Assembly (NCBI GenBank): GCA_014523625.1 | Contig: JAATVP010000085.1 | Span: 1 to 18,193 of the forward strand | Length of the DNA: 18,193 bases | Reading direction: 5' to 3' | From: Nitrososphaerales archaeon TH5896 | Lineage (GTDB): Archaea > Thermoproteota > Nitrososphaeria > Nitrososphaerales > Nitrososphaeraceae | Shown here: piece by piece, positions 14,498 through 18,193 of the stretch | Layout: every line of letters starts with the position of its first letter | How positions within the stretch are numbered: the first letter of the stretch is position 1 | The notes under the pieces: model-generated | What the model saw: the letters and a program-made list of their open reading frames with translations, nothing else | Told to the model about the DNA's origin: nothing | The model's database searches: none | Made by a program: the position numbers and the translations under genes

Positions 14498-15317
14498 GGT
14501 CGCTTTTCAAGGTGAGAGAGGCGCCTACAGCGAGCTTGCTGTCATTCATTTCTTCCCAAACTCGACGCCCATTCCGGTACGATCATTTCAAGAAGTGATC
14601 GAGACACTGTCATCAGGCCTGTGCGACTATGCAGTAGTACCTATCGAAAATTCAATTGAGGGAAGTGTAAATGAAGTATACGATTTACTATTGCAATCGA
14701 ACTTGTACATTGTAGGAGAGACTTATCAAAGAATACACCACTGTCTTATTGCAATAAAAGGAAACGATCTGGATTCATTAAGGGAAGTCTATTCACACCC
14801 CCAGGCTCTAGCTCAATGCAGGCATTATATAAATGAGAAGAAACTTGCCTCCGTACCAGTATATGATACCGCAGGCGCTGTGAAGATGATCAAGGAAGGT
14901 CAATATAAAAGTGCAGCGGCAATCGCAAGCAAGCGTGCCGCTGAAATCTATGGAATGGAGATTTTGGACGTCGGAATAGAAGATAGGAAAAGCAATTTTA
15001 CAAGATTTTATGTACTATCAAGAGAGTTTGCAAATACAAAGCCATCGGGGAATGATGGAACATCCATCATTTTCTCTGTCAAACATGCACCAGGAGCGTT
15101 AGTTAATATCTTGTCTGAATTTGCAAGAAGGGAGATCAGCCTTACTAAGATCGAATCACGTCCAACCAAAGAAACCCCTTGGGAATACAATTTCTTTACT
15201 GACTTTGAGGGACACATTCTTGACTTAAAGGTTAAAGATGTCTTGAAAGTCATAGAACCAAAAACGGCTTTCGTAAAGGTTCTCGGATCGTATAAGAAGG
15301 AAATGACTGTTTGGTAA
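14484..15317 (+). CDS. pheA: Prephenate dehydratase
   Basis: PheA makes phenylpyruvate from prephenate in phenylalanine synthesis. The two-lobed catalytic domain (1-180) shows VAFQGERGAYSE, VPIENSIEGSVNEVYDLL (52-69), SHPQALAQC (104-112) and the catalytic T173-R-F motif (NFTRFYVL). The C-terminal ACT domain (about 192-270) carries the phenylalanine-binding motifs GALV (204-207) and ESRP (224-227), so feedback inhibition by phenylalanine is expected. It is a monofunctional enzyme of normal length, with no chorismate mutase fused. The ATG at 14484 lies within the csl4 coding end. This is a coupling of amino-acid and RNA-decay genes with no obvious functional reason. Confidence 0.97.
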   Translation: MVVNKVAFQGERGAYSELAVIHFFPNSTPIPVRSFQEVIETLSSGLCDYAVVPIENSIEGSVNEVYDLLLQSNLYIVGETYQRIHHCLIAIKGNDLDSLREVYSHPQALAQCRHYINEKKLASVPVYDTAGAVKMIKEGQYKSAAAIASKRAAEIYGMEILDVGIEDRKSNFTRFYVLSREFANTKPSGNDGTSIIFSVKHAPGALVNILSEFARREISLTKIESRPTKETPWEYNFFTDFEGHILDLKVKDVLKVIEPKTAFVKVLGSYKKEMTVW

Positions 15318-15327
15318 CTTTAAGCAT

Positions 15328-15795
15328 TCATCGGAGTCTCGCTCGTAAAGCAAGCCCGAGTACAATAATTCCGGTTACGATAAGCATAAGCTGGCCGCCT
15401 AAAGCTATCTGACTACCTTTTGTAAAGGCACTGCCAGCTATGCTCAAATCAGAACTTCCCAGGTTCTCTATGGATATTAAGTACTGTCCATCCGTTTGAG
15501 CTGTAAAGTTATACTGAAAGCTAGCAGTGTTGTTTACCGACCTAATTACCTCTTGTTCAGGATCCACAATTTCAATGCTTGAATTAGACCCTGTGACAGA
15601 TAACACTACAGGGTTACCTGCATTCATGTTAGGAGTTAAGGTGTCACTTTCACCAGCTTCGACTGTTCCATTCAGAGATACTGGGACAGGAGTTAGTGTG
15701 TAAAGTGCTGATGCCGAACCTATGATAATAAAAGAAACTCCTGCGCCAAGTAGGACATAGAAGATCCTCGACTTAGACGCAAACAAACCTCTCAT
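15328..15795 (-). CDS. Two-TM surface protein with Ser/Asn-rich ectodomain
   Basis: The 155-aa protein has a basic N-terminus, a hydrophobic segment (about 11-32) that is a signal anchor or signal peptide, an outer domain of about 95 residues, and a second hydrophobic helix (about 132-150) ending RARLR. The outer domain is rich in Ser, Asn and Thr, with sequons NGT, NSS, NNT and NFT. Its strand pattern (PVVLSVTGSNSSIEIVDP, ASFQYNFTAQTDGQYLISIE) resembles a GOLD or CUB-like beta sandwich, but this is only a resemblance. It converges on pheA, 10 nt from that gene's end. A TATA box at 15820-15828 predicts a leaderless transcript. Confidence 0.75.
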   Translation of the reverse strand: MRGLFASKSRIFYVLLGAGVSFIIIGSASALYTLTPVPVSLNGTVEAGESDTLTPNMNAGNPVVLSVTGSNSSIEIVDPEQEVIRSVNNTASFQYNFTAQTDGQYLISIENLGSSDLSIAGSAFTKGSQIALGGQLMLIVTGIIVLGLALRARLR

Positions 15796-15819
15796 GTATC
15801 GTGTGGAGTGTAGAGGGGC

Positions 15820-15828
15820 TATAAATAC
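15820..15828 (-). promoter_or_regulatory. TATA box of the 15795 gene
   Basis: The minus strand reads GTATTTATA, centred about 29 nt before the ATG. Confidence 0.5.
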
Positions 15829-15849
15829 ATCGATCTGAACTCTTGCCTT

Positions 15850-15925
15850 ATCATTATTGGTGTTCCAAGCCCTCGATCTCCTAGGATCAGATGCTGTTAA
15901 GAAGCCGCGGCGGGCAGCTTTGAGG
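15850..15925 (-). ncRNA. Candidate structured small RNA (unknown class)
   Basis: A GC-rich island in AT-rich intergenic DNA folds coherently on the minus strand. CCTC (15925-15922) pairs with GAGG (15874-15871) and encloses two hairpins. The first is AAGCTGC/GCGGCTT (15902-15920), 7 bp with loop CCGCC; the second is GATC/GATC (15875-15888), 4 bp with loop CTAGGA. The first hairpin has a G-U pair on this strand but a C-A mismatch on the other. A TATA-like GATATATTAC (15946-15955) would start transcription right at CCTC. An ACA triplet follows 7 nt after GAGG (15861-15863), so an H/ACA-type guide is one possibility. The 3' end is a guess. Confidence 0.35.
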
Positions 15926-15945
15926 TTTCGGGGTTGTCAAAAAAG

Positions 15946-15955
15946 GTAATATATC
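15946..15955 (-). promoter_or_regulatory. TATA-like box of the candidate RNA
   Basis: The minus strand reads GATATATTAC, about 26 nt before the predicted RNA start at 15925. There is no ORF on this strand for it to serve nearby. Confidence 0.35.
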
Positions 15956-16161
15956 ATGTTTAATAGTAAATGCAATCCCATATTATGATGGGTTCATTCG
16001 ATTCTACAATTCTACAAATACCCTAATCCATAAGTATGCAAAATGAACATCATACATTTGCTGACCATGGCTGTGCTACCAAAGATTAGCAACAATCTGC
16101 TAATAGAGATATGCATACCTATGATTCACTTTACTGATAATTAGAACTGACTTTCTAGATT
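15956..16161. other. Intergenic region downstream of xpf
   Basis: This is the 3' flank of the XPF gene. Only short inverted repeats were seen, such as CCCAT/ATGGG near 15977-15992 and GTATG/CATAC near 16034-16055. No ORF above 20 codons with support. Confidence 0.45.
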
Positions 16162-16923
16162 CTATTTGCTTCCCATGCTTTTATCAGAATCACTTAGCGT
16201 TTTCTGAATTTCGTTTTGTGTTTCCTTCGTAGGACTACTATAATCCAGTAGCCTTCGGATGCGAATAGCACGGTTCGTCCCCAGCCCAGCTATCATTGAT
16301 AGCTCGGCGACCGATGCAGTTAGAGTTTTCATAGGTGTTCCGAATTTTTTTAGCATACGAACCGCTGTTTTTTCACCTACACCCGGCAAAGAAGAAAGTA
16401 CAGATAGCTGCTGAACGTAAATAGGATTTTGCTTACGAATTCTTCTGAGAAGCGGACCATCTATTGATCTTTCCCTACGAACTAGATTCGCAATCATAAT
16501 GAGCATTCGAGATGTGTACTCAGGAGTAGGAGTCGGTACTATTGGAATCCGAAATTCAAGTGCGACCCGGGCTAACGATTCAAGTATTAGAGGCATTTGT
16601 TCCGCGTATGAATCGTGGTAATTGTCCTCTGTCGTTTGGGAATATTGTTCAGGTCCTCCCAGTAATGCTTTTCCTTCAATCAAGATTAATGGTCTAGGAT
16701 AGTGTTGGACCAAATCGCTACACTGCAGGAATAAACGCCCATCGTAAATGGAACTTATTAAATCGGAAATAGTTTTCCTTTCAATGGCAGTCTGAGGGGA
16801 AACGATATAATCTCCCACAGTTAGAAGGGAAAATTCTATTGAAGCTCCAAGATTGCTAAGCAGCTCAGGAATTCGGCTTCCTTTCTCTCTTTCGTCAATT
16901 ACGATCCTAACTCCCACTGCCAC
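16162..16923 (-). CDS. xpf: XPF/ERCC4-type structure-specific endonuclease (short form)
   Basis: The N-terminal ERCC4 nuclease domain (1-135) has D10, E11 (IVIDEREKGSRIPELL), GDYI (37-40) and the catalytic IERKTISD (ERK-x3-D, residues 48-54) followed by DGRLF. The C-terminus has two helix-hairpin-helix motifs (LPGVGEKTAVRMLKKFG, 179-195, and IAGLGTNRAIRIRRLL, 211-226) that bind branched DNA. There is no helicase domain, as in crenarchaeal and thaumarchaeal XPF; euryarchaeal Hef is helicase-fused. It cuts flaps, bubbles and forks as a homodimer. Crenarchaeal forms end in a PCNA-binding motif; I see no clear PIP box in the tail here (KETQNEIQKTLSDSDKS). The start is GTG at 16923. Confidence 0.93.
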   Translation of the reverse strand: MAVGVRIVIDEREKGSRIPELLSNLGASIEFSLLTVGDYIVSPQTAIERKTISDLISSIYDGRLFLQCSDLVQHYPRPLILIEGKALLGGPEQYSQTTEDNYHDSYAEQMPLILESLARVALEFRIPIVPTPTPEYTSRMLIMIANLVRRERSIDGPLLRRIRKQNPIYVQQLSVLSSLPGVGEKTAVRMLKKFGTPMKTLTASVAELSMIAGLGTNRAIRIRRLLDYSSPTKETQNEIQKTLSDSDKSMGSK

Positions 16924-17063
16924 GGTTAGTTATTAAATATCTCTCGTTAATGTTTCTAACTGGAGTCCAAAGGAATTCTCCGTAACTCAACCCCTTCTTA
17001 GTAAAGTCGGAGATGGTGTTAAGCTTTAGAGCTAGTGTAATTAATTTTTTTCAAAGAATTTGC

Positions 17064-17077
17064 GACGGTATCCCGTC
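17064..17077 (-). terminator. Hairpin after pfdB
   Basis: The minus strand reads GACGG-GATA-CCGTC, a perfect 5-bp stem with a tetraloop, 4 nt after the pfdB stop. It likely marks the 3' end of the rrp42-rpl37ae-pcc1-pfdB transcript. Confidence 0.4.
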
Positions 17078-17081
17078 CGTA

Positions 17082-17504
17082 TCATTGGGGGCTTTGAGAG
17101 GATGAGTTGGTGCCTCCCACGATCCCAGGTCCTCCAGCGGGACCTAAATTCCCTTGTGCACCTCTTATCATTTGATTAATCTTGTTTTCAACTTCCTTCA
17201 GGTTGTCCTTTACCCTCGTTTCCTGTTTTGAAAGCACCATTAAGCGAGTTTTCGCTAGCTCCTTCTTCTCTTCTAGTTCTTTACTAATATCCTCTTTTTT
17301 AGCTCTAATTAGCAATGGGCCGGCGCTCTTGTAAACGGTATCATCTGGACCAGCCTTGCCGAGATCCTCGAGTGCTCTATCAATCTCAACGGATTCCAAT
17401 TCGACCTGCTGCTTTTGCATCAATATGGCTTGCAAATTTTGTTGGAGCTGTTGAAAGCGCGATACTTGTTCTTTCAGCCAAGGTGGAAGTTCTTGTTCGC
17501 TCAT
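17082..17504 (-). CDS. pfdB: Prefoldin subunit beta
   Basis: Prefoldin holds unfolded proteins for the thermosome. The protein has the beta-type layout: N-terminal coiled coil (about 8-50, RFQQLQQNLQAILMQKQQVE), a beta hairpin (about 55-70, DDTVYKSAGPLLIRAKKEDI) and a C-terminal coiled coil (about 72-114). After that is an unusual Gly/Pro/Ser/Gln tail of about 25 residues (GPAGGPGIVGGTNSSSQ), which may be flexible. It lies 43 nt after pcc1 in the exosome/ribosome operon, an arrangement conserved in many archaea. The ATG at 17504 is the natural start. Confidence 0.95.
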   Translation of the reverse strand: MSEQELPPWLKEQVSRFQQLQQNLQAILMQKQQVELESVEIDRALEDLGKAGPDDTVYKSAGPLLIRAKKEDISKELEEKKELAKTRLMVLSKQETRVKDNLKEVENKINQMIRGAQGNLGPAGGPGIVGGTNSSSQSPQ

Positions 17505-17547
17505 TTATATGACAGGGTTTAATAAACACCAACATAAAATCATAGCG

Positions 17548-17823
17548 CTAGATATCTGATAGGGTGTCAATGCAAATACGTAATAGCCCAAGATTTGAAT
17601 TTAGACTTGCCCGTAAAGAAGGAATATCATCCGCCTCCACTTGGATTGTTATCGTTTGATCATCGAGAAAAATTTTCGAATGAGATGAATCATCTTTTGA
17701 AAAGTATTTTGTGTCCGGGCGTAGAGCAGAGAATGCAGCCTCTGCGACGAGTCTAGTCCTTTGATTACCTTGATGGAATGAGAATCTGATCTCTGATCTA
17801 CAGTGCCTGCGTGCTGATATCAT
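17548..17823 (-). CDS. pcc1: KEOPS complex subunit Pcc1
   Basis: Pcc1 is the dimerisation subunit of the KEOPS complex, which makes t6A37 on ANN-decoding tRNAs. The 91-aa product (SEIRFSFHQGNQRTRLVAEA, then a strand-rich half with KIFLDDQTITIQVEADDIPS and a final helix LRASLNSNLGLLRICIDTL) fits the small alpha/beta Pcc1 fold. The open frame extends 51 codons upstream, but that part lies inside rpl37ae in another frame. I chose ATG 17823, which overlaps the rpl37ae end by 26 nt and has GGGAG just upstream. Position between rpl37ae and pfdB is the standard archaeal context and supports the call. Confidence 0.85.
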   Translation of the reverse strand: MISARRHCRSEIRFSFHQGNQRTRLVAEAAFSALRPDTKYFSKDDSSHSKIFLDDQTITIQVEADDIPSLRASLNSNLGLLRICIDTLSDI

Positions 17824-18031
17824 AAGCTCCCGAGGCCACTTTAAAATGGCATTTTGGACAATGCCATATCCCCAGTGCAATCCGAGAAAATCTTTTAGAG
17901 CCACAAGACGGACATTTTCTGCTCTTCTTAAGGATTCTGTACACGGCGCCATAACGCTTCCGGACAGTCGCTCCAAATTTGACTCCTAATCCCTTAAGAG
18001 ATGGTGATTTACGCTTCCTTCTAGTGACCAT
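17798..18031 (-). CDS. rpl37ae: Ribosomal protein eL43 (L37Ae)
   Basis: eL43 is a zinc-ribbon protein of the large ribosomal subunit. The basic N-terminus (MVTRRKRKSPSLKGLGVKFG) is followed by C40-x2-C43 (CPSCGSK) and C58-x2-C61 (CPKCHF) and the family tail KVASGAYDI. The 77 aa are typical. It starts within the last codons of rrp42 (11-nt overlap) and its end overlaps pcc1, so translation of the three is probably coupled. Confidence 0.96.
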   Translation of the reverse strand: MVTRRKRKSPSLKGLGVKFGATVRKRYGAVYRILKKSRKCPSCGSKRFSRIALGIWHCPKCHFKVASGAYDISTQAL

Positions 18032-18193
18032 TATTAGTAATCTCTTTAATTCTGGTTCGAACTTCCTCTCCTTTAATTCTTGCTATTTCTGCCGCCCTTT
18101 TGATCTGCTCAATCGTAAATGACCCGGTGGATCCTTTTTGAAGGGCTGCAAATTTACCTTCAGAATTAGTAGTTATTGTGATCCTCGCATCCA
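18021..18193 (-). CDS. rrp42: Exosome subunit Rrp42, C-terminal part (cut by window edge)
   Basis: Only the last 56 residues are in the window, running off its right end. They read as the end of an RNase PH-fold protein: a strand with DARITITTNSEGKFAALQKG, then STGSFTIEQIKRAAEIARIK and a helical tail EEVRTRIKEI. This matches the C-terminus of archaeal Rrp42, the non-catalytic partner of Rrp41 in the exosome ring, including the DxxGxxxxxQKG and (S/T)xEQI(K)xA elements. The neighbour rpl37ae downstream is the expected one in archaea, which strengthens the call. The upstream part should hold rrp41 and rrp4. Confidence 0.85.
   Translation of the reverse strand, partial: DARITITTNSEGKFAALQKGSTGSFTIEQIKRAAEIARIKGEEVRTRIKEITNNGH

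Noticed and set aside
17824..17976. N-terminal extension of Pcc1 (51 codons)
   Set aside because: It lies wholly inside rpl37ae in another frame and is not Pcc1-like. The family is only about 80-90 residues long.
1..18193. CRISPR array, insertion sequence, toxin-antitoxin or phage genes
   Set aside because: No regularly spaced repeats, transposase motifs or paired small toxin/antitoxin genes were seen.

Overview
The window reads as archaeal chromosome, most likely from an ammonia-oxidising Thaumarchaeota/Nitrososphaerota (Nitrososphaerales-like) genome. The evidence is the gene set: archaeal TFE, ribosomal protein eL43 (L37Ae), exosome subunits Rrp42 and Csl4, KEOPS Pcc1, prefoldin beta, an archaeal MptE-type pterin pyrophosphokinase, a short XPF nuclease without helicase, and an RPC34-like winged-helix Fe-S protein known from Crenarchaeota and Thaumarchaeota. 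A tRNA-Cys has a 14-nt archaeal-type intron. TATA boxes lie about 25-30 nt upstream of many start codons, which suggests leaderless or short-leader transcripts. The sequence is AT-rich and the left part has long intergenic regions. No amo or carbon-fixation gene is present, so the lineage is inferred. No CRISPR array, insertion sequence, integrase or rRNA was seen.

Left part (1-4800) is gene-poor and looks accessory. It holds small hypothetical proteins, two of them membrane-anchored (one with a Cys-rich tail), the intron-containing tRNA-Cys behind a hairpin leader, a stand-alone HNH nuclease, about 800 bp without genes, and a single-domain Rieske protein.

Middle (4970-10440) carries transcription and RNA functions. 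In order: the RPC34-like Fe-S factor, a LEA14-like membrane-anchored protein divergent from a CopD-like membrane protein, a 58-aa acidic small protein, TFE, and a DEAD-box helicase divergent from a zinc-ribbon/possible PRC-barrel protein.

Right part (10500-18193) is conserved housekeeping. An unknown thaumarchaeal-looking protein sits 3 nt upstream of full-length GuaA (GMP synthase). MptE is divergent from an overlapping csl4-pheA pair. A two-TM surface protein, a GC-rich candidate ncRNA and XPF follow. The window ends in the compact operon rrp42-rpl37ae-pcc1-pfdB on the minus strand, in which rrp42/rpl37ae and rpl37ae/pcc1 overlap; this links RNA decay, ribosome, tRNA t6A modification and protein folding.

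No clearly new multi-gene system was found. The best second-look items are the GC-rich candidate ncRNA near 15.9 kb, the tRNA-Cys leader hairpin plus intron, the 58-aa protein, the RPC34-like factor, and the two uncharacterised conserved-looking proteins at 9.6 kb and 12.0 kb.
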